Shown: positions 26,297 to 36,868 of the stretch, piece after piece
How the letters are laid out: each line of letters starts with the position of its first letter
Position numbering within the stretch: position 1 is the first letter of the stretch
Origin: Actinomycetota bacterium
GTDB taxonomy: Bacteria; Actinomycetota; Actinomycetes; S36-B12
Direction: 5' to 3'
NCBI GenBank assembly: GCA_947449945.1
Contig: CANFTO010000003.1
Coordinates: forward strand, 1 to 55,782
DNA length: 55,782 nucleotides
Program-made: the position numbers and the translations under genes
The notes under the pieces: model-generated
Database searches by the model: none
What the model was told of the DNA's origin: nothing
The model's input: the letters and a program-made list of their open reading frames with translations, nothing else

Positions 26297-27076
26297 ATGG
26301 ACCTACGTCCCGCTGTTCGCGACCTCGGAAAAACCACTGGCAAATACGTTCAATCAATGGGTTGGCGCTCAGTCAATAACCACCTGAACATCTCGCTTGT
26401 CAATAAATACGTGTACTTCGAGGTTCCTAAAGCTGGCTGCGGAACGATGAAGTCAACCCTTGGTGGTTTGGAAGCTGCGCGCTTCAATGAATCCTTGGTT
26501 GAGCTCGTGCAAGACAACCCGCATCAACGTAAAAATGCGACGCCATTCGTCAAGCCCTATCAACTGCCAAATGATGAACTTGAGGATGCACTCACCAGCC
26601 GAAAATTCACACGCTTTGCTGTAGTACGCGAACCAGCATCGCGCTTACTTTCTGGTTGGTTGGAAAAGATAACGCAGGGTTTGCAACAAGCCGAACCAAT
26701 CTTTGAGATTCTGAAAGAGCAAGGTCGCGCACCTGAGCTGCCAAAAGACATCTCCTTCGCCGACTTCATTGATGTGGTGTGCGCCCTGCCTTCACGCAAA
26801 CAAGATCCTCATTGGCGTCGACAAACTGATCACATTGGTTTCGATCTCTTTAAGTTCAATGCGTTGATTCATCTTGAAGAACTTGAGAATTCATGGGAAT
26901 TACTCGGCACACTCACCGGCGCTCCTGGCTTGAAGGAAGACTTCTTCTGCAAAAAGGCAACTCATGCTGGGTCACATATGAATGAGCACTACACGCCTGA
27001 ACTTCTGGCGAAGGTGGCAGAAGCTTACGCCGACGACTACAAGGCGTTTGGTTATGCCGTACCGCGCATGGGTTAA
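26297..27076 (+). CDS. Sulfotransferase-family protein
   Basis: A 259-aa protein resembling the Sulfotransfer_2 (carbohydrate sulfotransferase) family. VPKAGCGTMKSTL near residue 40 fits the 5'-phosphosulfate-binding loop for PAPS, and VVREPASRLLSGW near 112-124 fits the 3'-phosphate motif. A conserved tail EHYTPELLAKVAEAYADDYKAFGY also recurs in these enzymes. The start ATG has TTAAGGAG upstream. Such enzymes sulfate glycans or lipids, and the acceptor is unknown. The gene overlaps the next by 23 bp. It is an accessory gene not expected in the conserved neighbourhood. Confidence 0.8.
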   Translation: MDLRPAVRDLGKTTGKYVQSMGWRSVNNHLNISLVNKYVYFEVPKAGCGTMKSTLGGLEAARFNESLVELVQDNPHQRKNATPFVKPYQLPNDELEDALTSRKFTRFAVVREPASRLLSGWLEKITQGLQQAEPIFEILKEQGRAPELPKDISFADFIDVVCALPSRKQDPHWRRQTDHIGFDLFKFNALIHLEELENSWELLGTLTGAPGLKEDFFCKKATHAGSHMNEHYTPELLAKVAEAYADDYKAFGYAVPRMG

Positions 27077-27746
27077 CGCCACTCAAGAAGCTTTAACACC
27101 ACTTGGTGATCCAAAGTCTGCTGAAGGTGCAGCGAACTACATGAAACACATTGCACCCTTCATTGGTATCTCGACTGTTCCGCGACGCGAAGCACTTAAG
27201 GCAGCTTGGAAGCCTCTGCCACCCCTTAATGAAGCAAACCTTGCAAAGTTTTGCGCAGCGATGTGGAAATTACCTGAGCGCGAATATCAATATGCTGCCT
27301 GCGACCTCCTAGCGTGGAATAAGCAACCGCGCAGCTCTGCTTTTTTAATAGAAGCCCTCAAGGGGCTTGTTATTAAGAAGTCATGGTGGGACACCATTGA
27401 TGCCTTGAATTCGAACGCTGTAAATCCACTCGTTCGCCAATACCCCGAGCTTGTCGACACCATGTGGGAATGGATTGAAGACGAAAACATTTGGCTTGTG
27501 CGTGTAGCGATCCAGCATCAGCGTGGGCTTCGTGAGAACACCGATCTTGATTTGCTGTTTTCCATGTGTCAACCGCACATCAATGAAAAGAACTTTTGGA
27601 TAGCAAAAGCTATTGGTTGGGCTTTACGCGATGTTTCCGCCTATTGGCCAGCAGACGTTCAGGCCTTCATCGATCGCAATCCTGGAATCTCAAGCGTTGC
27701 TCGACGCGAAGGTCAGCGCGGCATCGACCGCGCTATCGCGAAATAA
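27054..27746 (+). CDS. AlkD-like DNA alkylation repair glycosylase
   Basis: A 230-aa HEAT-like repeat protein of the AlkC/AlkD family, which excises alkylated bases such as N7-methylguanine and N3-methyladenine. KSWWDTIDALNSNAVNPLV contains the Trp and Asp of the active site, and NIWLVRVAIQHQRGL corresponds to the second DNA-contact helix. The start is probably ATG 27054, overlapping the sulfotransferase by 23 bp; a longer frame lies inside the upstream gene. Its stop is 0 bp from the convergent asd stop. Confidence 0.85.
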   Translation: MPYRAWVNATQEALTPLGDPKSAEGAANYMKHIAPFIGISTVPRREALKAAWKPLPPLNEANLAKFCAAMWKLPEREYQYAACDLLAWNKQPRSSAFLIEALKGLVIKKSWWDTIDALNSNAVNPLVRQYPELVDTMWEWIEDENIWLVRVAIQHQRGLRENTDLDLLFSMCQPHINEKNFWIAKAIGWALRDVSAYWPADVQAFIDRNPGISSVARREGQRGIDRAIAK

Positions 27747-30073
<2,327 letters not shown>

Positions 30074-30271
30074 GAGGGAGAAGTCTACCCGGCAAAACGT
30101 AAGCGTTTTCCTCAAGGGTTTATCCACAAACACACACCCAGAAGGGCCCTGTCCACAGTTCTAGATTCGCCATGGACGCAGCGAATAGGGCCGACTTACC
30201 TTCACCGGATCTCCCCTTTCGGCATGGGTGCGCAACGTCGGGCGCACCTTTGCTGGGAGAGGAGGTGAAAG

Positions 30272-30394
30272 GTGGATCGGAAATTCGATCAGGGAAGGCG
30301 AAGGGCCCTGATGTACAGCCAATTGTTCATCGCAGTGGCTTGCATCATCAGGGCCCTCGCGGACCTCATTCGGACCCTTAAGGGCACCGGGTGA
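30272..30394 (+). CDS. Candidate 40-aa hydrophobic small protein
   Basis: A GTG codon preceded by a near-perfect AGGAGGTGAAAG Shine-Dalgarno starts a 40-codon frame ending in TGA. The peptide has a basic head (MDRKFDQGRRRA), a hydrophobic middle (LMYSQLFIAVACIIRALADLI) and a short basic tail, like a small membrane peptide. It lies in the 422-bp space between lysC and recR. A possible -10 (TAGATT, 30162-30167) precedes a leader of about 100 nt with a GGTGCGC/GCGCACC hairpin (30227-30248). A structured RNA without translation is the alternative. I do not recognise a family. Confidence 0.45.
   Translation: MDRKFDQGRRRALMYSQLFIAVACIIRALADLIRTLKGTG
30303..30356 (+). repeat. Long inverted repeat inside the candidate small gene
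   Basis: GGGCCCTGATG (30303-30313) pairs perfectly with CATCAGGGCCC (30346-30356), and the inner AGCCA/TGGCT (30317-30340) extends the stem. The RNA would fold strongly across most of the 40-codon frame. Confidence 0.65.
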
Positions 30395-30400
30395 CCTTTC

Positions 30401-30436
30401 GGGGCGGCGAGGGGACCTTTCAACCCCTGTCGCCCC
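30401..30436. terminator. GC-rich hairpin, probable terminator
   Basis: GGGGCG pairs with CGCCCC and the inner GGGG with CCCC around a short loop, starting 7 nt after the small-gene stop. An A/T-rich stretch follows. On the other strand it lies about 60 bp past the recR stop, so it may serve both directions. Confidence 0.5.
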
Positions 30437-30495
30437 ACAAATATAAAACGAAAGTTCTCAGAGTTCAAGATCAGCAGAGCTAGAAAGCCTTGCAA

Positions 30496-31089
30496 TTAAA
30501 CGCGTCGTCGGCCTTCGAAGGCGCGCCCCAGCGTGACTTCATCTGCATATTCAAGGTCGCCGCCAACGGGTAGGCCGCTGGCCAAACGCGACACTGCGAT
30601 GCCTAGCGGAGCAATCATCCGCGCCAAATATGTTGCTGTTGCTTCACCTTCAAGATTTGGGTCAGTTGCCAGAATGATTTCTACGATGGTGGCATCAGAA
30701 AGTCGCGCCATAAGTTCGCGAATGCGCAAGTCATCAGGGCCGATACCTTCAATTGGGCTAATGGCTCCACCTAGCACGTGATAACGACCCTTGAATTCAC
30801 GAGTCTTTTCAATCGCGACCACATCTTTTGATTCTTCAACCACGCAAAGAATTGTTTGATCACGACGAGGATCGCGGCAGATCCGACATTCTTCTTCTTC
30901 AGCAACGTTGCCACACACCGCGCAGAAGCGAACCTTTTCTTTCACTTCACGTAATGCATCAGCTAAGCGCATCACATCAGTTGGATCAGCAGAAAGAATA
31001 TGGAATGCAATGCGCTGGGCACTCTTTGGGCCAACACCTGGAAGTCGACCTAACTCATCAATGAGATCTTGAACAATGCCTTCGTACAT
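30496..31089 (-). CDS. recR: Recombination protein RecR
   Basis: A 197-aa protein of the RecFOR pathway that loads RecA at gaps. The N-terminal helix-hairpin-helix is [20 protein letters not shown], the zinc finger is CAVCG...CRIC, the TOPRIM domain includes [15 protein letters not shown], and the C-terminal Walker-like segment is near [15 protein letters not shown]. Length is typical. Its ATG overlaps the dnaX stop by 1 nt, so it forms a dnaX-recR operon. Confidence 0.97.
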   Translation of the reverse strand: MYEGIVQDLIDELGRLPGVGPKSAQRIAFHILSADPTDVMRLADALREVKEKVRFCAVCGNVAEEEECRICRDPRRDQTILCVVEESKDVVAIEKTREFKGRYHVLGGAISPIEGIGPDDLRIRELMARLSDATIVEIILATDPNLEGEATATYLARMIAPLGIAVSRLASGLPVGGDLEYADEVTLGRAFEGRRRV

Positions 31090-32960
31090 CAGTGTTCTAT
31101 CTCGCCGATTTGGGTTGCACCAAGTGCACGAATTGCCAGATCAATGCCTGACTCATCATCAACATCATCGTCATCAACGCTTGGCGTATCAACTTCGGCA
31201 ATCACTGCAATGGATTCGTTCGCTAATGAACCATTTGGAGCAACTGCATTTGGCGCGAGCACGACATCAATGCGCACATCAGCGCGCATCACGTCGAGGA
31301 TGGCTTGACGCAGACGTTCATCGTGACCACTGGTGCGCGCATTGTTGACTTGGCCGGCATTTGGAACACCAACAGCCAATGTTCCGTCAGCAACTGAAAG
31401 CGGCTGCGAGGCATTGAACAACATCCATGCAACGCGCGAGTAGGCCTTCGTGGCATCCATGATTGCTGGCCACATCGTGACGAAGTCAGGTAGCGAAGGC
31501 GTATCTCCAATTGCACCTGAAACGGGAGCAACCACAGCAGCAGCCTCTTCAACCACTGGCTTTGCGGGCGGGCCGGCTTTAGGAATTTTTGGTGCAGCAG
31601 GTGGTTTTGCTCCAGTGGAAGGCGCAACCGGAGTTTTTGCTGCAGGTGTTTCTTTTGGCGCAGCAGGTGGCTGCGTTACAGGTGGAGGCGTCGTAGCAGT
31701 TGAAGGTGCCACTGCAGAAAGCTTCGGTGGACTAGCTGGAATTGCCGGCGGCGCAGAAACGGGCACTGCCTTCGTTGTCGCTGCCGCATCAACGGGGGCA
31801 GCAGCCAAGCGACGTTCAATCTGATCAAGTCGCGCACGTAATCCGCGCTCGTCAGCGTCAATGGCTGGTAACAACAAACGTGCGCACATCAACTCAAGTT
31901 GAAGGCGTGGAGCGGTTGCACCCTTGAGTTCGCTCAATGCCTCGCTCACCACATCAGCTGCGCGCGAAAGTTCTGCTGCACCAATGAGTTGTGCTTGTTC
32001 AAGTTCACGGGCAATCAACTCATCTGGCCCGTCAATCAATGACATCGCAGCCGCGCCGGGCACATGCTGCAACACGATTAAGTCACGTAGGCGTTCTACA
32101 AGGTCACTGACAAAGCGGCGAGGTTCATGGCCTGCATCCATAACTTTCTCGATCGTGCCAAACAGCGCTGCGCCATCACGAGCTATGAGCGCATCAACAG
32201 TTTCGTCAAGCAAAGTCATGTCAGTCATACCAAGTTGCATGACAGTGTCGGCGTAGGTCACACCTTCACTGCCAGCACCCGCAATGACTTGTCCAAGAAT
32301 CGACAGGCTGTCGCGAACGCTTCCCGCGCCTGCACGTGCAATCAATGCGAGTGCTGCTGCATCGGCAGCTACACCCTCTTGTTCGCAAATGGAAGCAAGG
32401 TGCGTCTGCAATTCTCGAGTCGACACCAACCGGAAGGTGTAGTTGTGCGTACGCGAACGAATCGTTGGCAGCACCTTGTCGACTTCAGTGGTGGCAAAAA
32501 TGAAGCGCACATGCGGCGGTGGTTCTTCAACAAGTTTTAACAGTGCGTTAAAGCCTGCGGAGGTCACCATGTGGGCTTCGTCGATGATGTAAATCTTGTA
32601 ACGCGATGATGCCGGCGCAAACATTGCTCGTTCACGAAGGTCACGGGTGTCATCAACACCGCCGTGACTTGCAGCATCAAGTTCGATCACATCAATAGAA
32701 CCTGCCCCGTTTGGCGCAAGATCCATGCAGCTTTGGCACACACCACAGGGTGTTGGAGTTGGACCTTGCTCGCAGTTGAGCGAACGAGCCATGATGCGAG
32801 CCGTAGAAGTTTTGCCACAACCACGCGGGCCAGCGAAGAGATACGCGTGATGGGTGCGGTCATTCTCGAGAGCACGAGTTAACGGCCCAGTGACATGCTC
32901 CTGGCCGACCACTTCCGCAAGAGTTGCCGGGCGATAGGTGCGATACAGGGCCATAGACAC
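31089..32960 (-). CDS. dnaX: DNA polymerase III subunit gamma/tau
   Basis: A 623-aa clamp-loader ATPase. Walker A is [15 protein letters not shown], the four-Cys zinc module is [16 protein letters not shown], Walker B is [10 protein letters not shown], and the sensor/arginine-finger region is [15 protein letters not shown] Pro/Ala-rich linker (about 390-480) precedes the C-terminal tau-like domain. No A AAA AAG-type frameshift site was seen, so a single long product is expected. The start is GTG 32960 (7 nt after TAGACT, leaderless) or ATG 32954. Both lie within a 36-bp inverted repeat. Confidence 0.95.
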   Translation of the reverse strand: MSMALYRTYRPATLAEVVGQEHVTGPLTRALENDRTHHAYLFAGPRGCGKTSTARIMARSLNCEQGPTPTPCGVCQSCMDLAPNGAGSIDVIELDAASHGGVDDTRDLRERAMFAPASSRYKIYIIDEAHMVTSAGFNALLKLVEEPPPHVRFIFATTEVDKVLPTIRSRTHNYTFRLVSTRELQTHLASICEQEGVAADAAALALIARAGAGSVRDSLSILGQVIAGAGSEGVTYADTVMQLGMTDMTLLDETVDALIARDGAALFGTIEKVMDAGHEPRRFVSDLVERLRDLIVLQHVPGAAAMSLIDGPDELIARELEQAQLIGAAELSRAADVVSEALSELKGATAPRLQLELMCARLLLPAIDADERGLRARLDQIERRLAAAPVDAAATTKAVPVSAPPAIPASPPKLSAVAPSTATTPPPVTQPPAAPKETPAAKTPVAPSTGAKPPAAPKIPKAGPPAKPVVEEAAAVVAPVSGAIGDTPSLPDFVTMWPAIMDATKAYSRVAWMLFNASQPLSVADGTLAVGVPNAGQVNNARTSGHDERLRQAILDVMRADVRIDVVLAPNAVAPNGSLANESIAVIAEVDTPSVDDDDVDDESGIDLAIRALGATQIGEIEH

Positions 32961-32981
32961 GGGTCTGAGTCTATGGCCCTG
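32946..32981. promoter_or_regulatory. Perfect 13-bp inverted repeat over the dnaX start
   Basis: CAGGGCCATAGAC (32946-32958) and GTCTATGGCCCTG (32969-32981) are exact reverse complements 10 bp apart. One arm contains the predicted -10 TAGACT of dnaX, and the other contains its GTG/ATG start codons. With leaderless transcription it would act as a DNA operator; with an upstream start it would be an RNA hairpin hiding the start codon. Confidence 0.7.
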
Positions 32982-33020
32982 AACCGAGAACGCGGCGGGT
33001 GTAAAGAGTTACTGGAGGGG

Positions 33021-35084
33021 CTACTTCCGAATCACAATTGGTGCGGTCCAACCGGAATAAGCCTGACCGGGCCAGCCAATGCTGCGAATACGCACGGTCA
33101 TGCCACCAGAAGGAACATTCGCAAGACTGAAGGCAGCTTGCGCCCCACCGACGATTGGCGAATCAAAGTGTGTCCACGTTGTGGTCCCAGGCCAGATGTA
33201 TTCGAATTCATAACCCAAGACGTTATCTCCGCCCACTTCTGCACCAGTAGGTTGTTTCCACCTTATTGTGAGCACATCAGATGAGCGTTCATAGGTAGCA
33301 GCGAAAGCATCTGGTGTTGGGACCGTGTCGGTGAACTGGCGCGTGGGTGACACTCCAGAAGGGCGTGATTTAACCCCGTTGATATCAATTGTCTTCACAG
33401 AGAAGTTGACCCGCTCATTTGGTTTTGCCCCAAGTTCAGATCGGGTGAACCTTGCAGCTGTCTTTATTCCAATTGTTCGCACAACTACAGGTTCTTCCTG
33501 ACTTGAAGTTTGCGCAGATATTTCATATCCACGTATTTCATCAGTTGGAAGCGAGCTACCGTTCCAGAACACAAGCATTGTCGATGCGCTTCCCCACGCA
33601 TTGACATTTGTTGGTGGTTTCAGTTGGTCTGTGGCTTTGAGAGCAATAAGTGACGTCCAACCTGACTTGCCGGCTGCATTCACCGCCCGAAGCCGGTAGT
33701 AGTACGTGACTCCACCCAGGTTCGGGAGCGGGCTCACGTACTTAAACGTATTGTCACTTAGATCTTTTGAGAGACCCTCAGGTCCACCGCAATAAGCAGT
33801 GCACTGCAAGTTGAGTTCGTAGCCGGTCACTGCATCCTCACCGAGGGTACGTGGTGCATCCCATGTTTGCACTGCAGCACCAGCGACCTGCCGAACCTTG
33901 AAATTCAGTGGCACTGTTGGTGCGCTGTATCGAATGTTAGGTGATCCTGCAGGTGCTGGCGGTGTGACCGGTGCAGCCGGAGACCCCGCGCGCATTTCAG
34001 TCCATTTTGCATTTGTTACTGGAGATCCCGACCACATCTGAACACCGAGTAGGTCAAATGGCGCTGCGGTGTAGAGGTACCAGAACGTTGCGTCAATACC
34101 CAAAGCCGCAGAGTCGCGGTATGTCTGCTCAAGCAGAGTCGCGCCCTGCGCATCTGTGAAATGCGTACCTGGTCGCGAACCTGGACCTGCAAGTCCGTAA
34201 TTCACTTCGGTATCGAAAATCAAACGATCCAACAACGCTGAAGTTGGCCCAACTGCTTTCACGACAGCTGTTTGCCAGGCCTTGATGTCAGCTGTGCGTT
34301 GCGCAGAAATTCCATCAAAGGCAATGTCTCCCGCTGGATACGTGTGGATCGCGTATCCATCAAATGGGTTTCGGTATTGTTCCAGTGCTTGAAGGTATCC
34401 AGTAGTGAACTTCGCTGCTGGTGAAACTAATCGTGTTGTTGTTGAAGCCATCAATACCAGAGCATTTGCGTTTTTGCTTTTGATGATGTCATATGCGGTT
34501 TTCGTCAGTTCTGCTAATTGGTTGAAAGAGCCGGTCCAGAAAGTCTGAAGATTTGCTTCATTCCACACTTCATACGCCGCAATGCGCGAGCCATATCGAT
34601 TTACTACTGCCTGAACGTATGCACTCCAGTTGTCGATATTGCGCGGCGGACTGGCTGTTCCTAATCCCCAACGCGGATCACCAGCATTTGGATCACTTGC
34701 AGCCCATTGCGGAGTCAAGCCAAGCACCAACATCGGTTGTGCGCCTGATGCTTCAGCCTGCGCTACTCGTTGGTCCAAAACAGACCAATCGAAGACGTCA
34801 CGGGCCGGGTTCACATCTTTCCAAGCAGTCTTCATATCCCACAAGCGATGCATGCCAGCATTCAGTGGAACAGCACCGGTTACCTCTGGTGCAACTTCCA
34901 TCGACATGAAGTAACTCGCACGCGCTGATGCAGTTTGGAATTTCTTCAACCCTGCATCGATTTGATCTTGTGTGAGATCAGCAGCCTGTGCACTCGTAGG
35001 CACAACAGTGAGAACGGAACCGATGCCTAATGAGATAGCAGCGATCTTGACAATCCAATTGCGTGAACGTGGTGTCTTGGCCAT
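33021..35084 (-). CDS. Secreted glycoside hydrolase (TIM-barrel) with three fibronectin III domains
   Basis: A 687-aa exported protein. The signal peptide is residues 1-34 (basic MAKTPRSRNW, hydrophobic core, cut after AQA). The catalytic barrel (about 45-375) resembles GH39/GH5-like clan A enzymes: acid/base Glu176 in YEVWNEANL and nucleophile candidate Glu293 in IFDTEVNYG. Three FN3 repeats follow (about 390-485, 490-585, 590-687), with PTNVNAWGSASTMLVFW-like strands, usually linked to polysaccharide binding. The substrate is not readable. It has its own promoter region and an AGAGGA-like ribosome site. It interrupts the dnaX-SRP RNA neighbourhood and is probably accessory. Confidence 0.8.
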   Translation of the reverse strand: MAKTPRSRNWIVKIAAISLGIGSVLTVVPTSAQAADLTQDQIDAGLKKFQTASARASYFMSMEVAPEVTGAVPLNAGMHRLWDMKTAWKDVNPARDVFDWSVLDQRVAQAEASGAQPMLVLGLTPQWAASDPNAGDPRWGLGTASPPRNIDNWSAYVQAVVNRYGSRIAAYEVWNEANLQTFWTGSFNQLAELTKTAYDIIKSKNANALVLMASTTTRLVSPAAKFTTGYLQALEQYRNPFDGYAIHTYPAGDIAFDGISAQRTADIKAWQTAVVKAVGPTSALLDRLIFDTEVNYGLAGPGSRPGTHFTDAQGATLLEQTYRDSAALGIDATFWYLYTAAPFDLLGVQMWSGSPVTNAKWTEMRAGSPAAPVTPPAPAGSPNIRYSAPTVPLNFKVRQVAGAAVQTWDAPRTLGEDAVTGYELNLQCTAYCGGPEGLSKDLSDNTFKYVSPLPNLGGVTYYYRLRAVNAAGKSGWTSLIALKATDQLKPPTNVNAWGSASTMLVFWNGSSLPTDEIRGYEISAQTSSQEEPVVVRTIGIKTAARFTRSELGAKPNERVNFSVKTIDINGVKSRPSGVSPTRQFTDTVPTPDAFAATYERSSDVLTIRWKQPTGAEVGGDNVLGYEFEYIWPGTTTWTHFDSPIVGGAQAAFSLANVPSGGMTVRIRSIGWPGQAYSGWTAPIVIRK

Positions 35085-35103
35085 GTGCTGATCCTCTACT
35101 CAT

Positions 35104-35199
35104 AAGGGACCCCCCGCACACCCGCCAGAGCTCACCTGTCCTTGCTGCCTTCCGGCCCTGGGGAGGTTCAGCGAGATAACGCCGCACGAGGGGTCGCGA
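35104..35199 (-). ncRNA. ffs: Signal recognition particle RNA, small bacterial type
   Basis: Read on the minus strand, the conserved SRP domain IV is present: GGCCGGAAGGCAGCAAGG, with GGAAG and GCAG loops, flanked by CCTCCCCAG and CAGGTGAGCTC pairing strands. The ends GACCCCTCGTG and CGGGGGGTC close the hairpin. It is the roughly 95-nt 4.5S-like form. Location near dnaX and tRNA-Ser is typical of actinobacteria. The exact ends are approximate. Confidence 0.93.
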
Positions 35200-35259
35200 T
35201 AACTGTACGGGCAGGGAGCAGATTGAGGCCAACTCGCACCGGACGGTAGGCTCCTCCAC

Positions 35260-35347
35260 GGAGGATTCGCCTAGTGGCCTATGGCGCTCGCTTGGAAAGC
35301 GGGTTGGGGGAAACCCCTCAGGGGTTCGAATCCCCTACCCTCCGCCA
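35260..35347 (+). tRNA. tRNA-Ser (anticodon GGA)
   Basis: A class II tRNA with a long variable arm (GTTGGGGGAAACCCCTC region). The anticodon loop is TTGGAAA with GGA at 35294-35296, the T-arm is GGGGTTCGAATCCCC, and the encoded tail is GCCA. The acceptor stem GGAGGAT/ACCCTCC has one A-C mismatch. Confidence 0.95.
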
Positions 35348-35350
35348 TAT

Positions 35351-35377
35351 GAAAGCCGTCCCTTGTGGGCGGCTTTC
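35351..35377 (+). terminator. Hairpin terminator after tRNA-Ser(GGA)
   Basis: GAAAGCCGTCC pairs with GGGCGGCTTTC (11 bp with one G-U) around a 5-nt loop, three bases after the tRNA 3' end. Confidence 0.8.
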
Positions 35378-35455
35378 TGCTTGCAGCCGATCACTGGCGG
35401 GAATGCCTGGCTAGGTGATTGTGTTGTCACGAAAATATCAACGTTAGGGAGCCCG

Positions 35456-35722
35456 ATGAATCCGTTTATGGTCGTATGCACGTTCAAACCAGGTACGGAT
35501 ATGGCTCAGGTCGGTGCCGTTGTGGCCGCTGAACAAGCCAAGGCTGCCGAACTCACCGAAGCTGGGCGCCTTGCTGGAATCCATCTGGCAATTCCTCGCG
35601 GGACCGTCTTTTTACAGGTTGTCGCAGCAGACGCAACTGCCGCTGAATCAACTGTCTTGGAACTTCCGATGTCCAAGTTCTGGGATCTCGACGTTTTTCC
35701 GCTAGTCACTCCAGCGCACTAA
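35456..35722 (+). CDS. Muconolactone isomerase-like small protein
   Basis: An 88-aa protein with a dimeric alpha+beta-barrel pattern. EQAKAAELTEAGRLAGIHLAIPRGTVFLQVVA and the C-terminal LPMSKFWDLDVFPLVTPAH resemble muconolactone delta-isomerase (LPLFPYMDIEVTPL). No catechol-pathway genes are nearby, so a different substrate is likely. ATG 35456 follows TTAGGGAG. It is a single gene between two serine tRNA genes. Confidence 0.75.
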   Translation: MNPFMVVCTFKPGTDMAQVGAVVAAEQAKAAELTEAGRLAGIHLAIPRGTVFLQVVAADATAAESTVLELPMSKFWDLDVFPLVTPAH

Positions 35723-35787
35723 CGCATCTCAACCTGGGGCGAGGGCACCAATTGGTCTCCTCGTTTCGCGGCTGTACCCTCTTCCAC

Positions 35788-35877
35788 GGTGGCGTGTCCG
35801 AGCGGCCAAAGGAGCGCGCCTCGAAAGCGCGTGTGGGGGCAACTTCACCGTGGGTTCAAATCCCACCGCCACCGCCA
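35788..35877 (+). tRNA. tRNA-Ser (anticodon CGA)
   Basis: A class II tRNA: acceptor GGTGGCG/CGCCACC fully paired, D-arm TGTCCGAGCGG, anticodon loop CTCGAAA (CGA), long variable arm, T-arm GTGGGTTCAAATCCCAC and encoded GCCA. It reads UCG codons. Confidence 0.96.
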
Positions 35878-35913
35878 ATTCATGGGCATCCAAGTTTCTG
35901 GGTGCCCATGAAT
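35878..35913 (+). terminator. Hairpin terminator after tRNA-Ser(CGA)
   Basis: ATTCATGGGCA pairs perfectly with TGCCCATGAAT, and the inner TCC/GGG extends the stem to 14 bp. It begins directly after the CCA end. Confidence 0.8.
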
Positions 35914-35969
35914 CATGTTCGCCACCTATCGCGGTATTCGGGACTTTCGTCCCTATTGGCCCTCAGCAC

Positions 35970-36034
35970 TTGACATATAACTTAGGTAACCCTAACTTGA
36001 GCGCACTGCACCAAGTAAGGGTTGCCTAAGTTAA
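35970..36034 (+). promoter_or_regulatory. Iron-regulated promoter with two IdeR/DtxR-like boxes
   Basis: TTGACA (35970-35975) and TAACTT (35993-35998) form a promoter with a 17-bp spacer. A 19-bp iron-box-like sequence (35982-36000, core TTAGGT...CTAAC) covers the -10 and spacer with 14 of 19 matches to the IdeR consensus. A second (36016-36034, core GCCTAA) with 13 of 19 matches lies between the promoter and the gene. Repression by Fe-bound IdeR is inferred. Confidence 0.7.
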
Positions 36035-36043
36035 GGAGCGCCG

Positions 36044-36868
36044 ATGTTCACCAACTTCCTGATTGGAATTCGTGAAGGACTCGAGGCTGCCCTCATTGTG
36101 TCGATCTTGGTGACCTACCTGGTCAAACTCAACCAGCGCCACCTCTTACCTCGCTTATGGCTCGGCGTGATTGCAGCAGTCGTGCTGTCGCTCGGGTTTG
36201 CAGGTCTACTCACACTCATCGGTGCTGAGCTTCCTGATGGCGCAGAGCAGATCTTTGCCGGCACGATGAGCGTGCTCGCCGTCATCCTGATCACCTGGAT
36301 GATTTTTTGGATGGCCAAACGCGCCCGTTACATCAAAGGTCATCTGCAAGGCGAAGTTGATCAGGCCTTGATGCGCGGTAGTTGGGCACTTGCATTTATT
36401 GCATTTCTCGCTGTCGCCCGTGAAGGCTTGGAAACTGCGTTGTTTTTGTGGGCAGGTTTTCGCTCAAGTGGTGAAGATGCATCAGCTATCTGGGGCGCCA
36501 TCATCGGCCTTGGTGTTGCTGTGGTGATTGGTGTTGTTATTTATCGCGGTGCGATCAATCTTGATCTGGGTCAACTTTTCCGATGGACTGGCATCGCACT
36601 CATCTTTGTTGCTGCAGGTGTGCTCGCACACGGTCTTGGTGATTTACAAGAAGCAGGCGTACTACCTGGAATCAACTCCCTGGCCTTCGATCTGAGCAAC
36701 TCCATCCCTGAAGATGGACTGCTTGGTTCATTGCTCAAGGGCCTGCTCAGTTTCACACCACAAACCACATGGCTTTCATTCGTCGTCTGGTGGCTCTACG
36801 TTCTCACCACGTTGTTCTTCTTCGCACGAACAACTAAGCGGCCGGCACCGCAGATGCAGCTGGCGTAG
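36044..36868 (+). CDS. FTR1-family iron permease
   Basis: A 274-aa membrane protein with seven predicted helices. The two REGLE iron-binding motifs are at residues 10-14 and 126-130, as in FTR1/EfeU permeases. It stands without EfeO or EfeB partners. AAGGAG precedes the ATG, and two IdeR-like boxes lie upstream, so expression should rise under iron limitation. Its last 35 bp overlap the 3' end of the convergent LytR_C gene. Iron uptake is the clear inference; the ferroxidase partner, if any, is elsewhere. Confidence 0.92.
   Translation: MFTNFLIGIREGLEAALIVSILVTYLVKLNQRHLLPRLWLGVIAAVVLSLGFAGLLTLIGAELPDGAEQIFAGTMSVLAVILITWMIFWMAKRARYIKGHLQGEVDQALMRGSWALAFIAFLAVAREGLETALFLWAGFRSSGEDASAIWGAIIGLGVAVVIGVVIYRGAINLDLGQLFRWTGIALIFVAAGVLAHGLGDLQEAGVLPGINSLAFDLSNSIPEDGLLGSLLKGLLSFTPQTTWLSFVVWWLYVLTTLFFFARTTKRPAPQMQLA

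Noticed and set aside
30289..30495. 68-codon minus-strand frame in the lysC-recR spacer
   Set aside because: Starts with a weak TTG directly after recR, has no Shine-Dalgarno and runs antisense through hairpins.
31089..32960. Programmed frameshift in dnaX as in E. coli
   Set aside because: No A AAA AAG-like slippery heptamer was seen near the domain III/IV boundary; the long frame encodes the whole tau-like protein.
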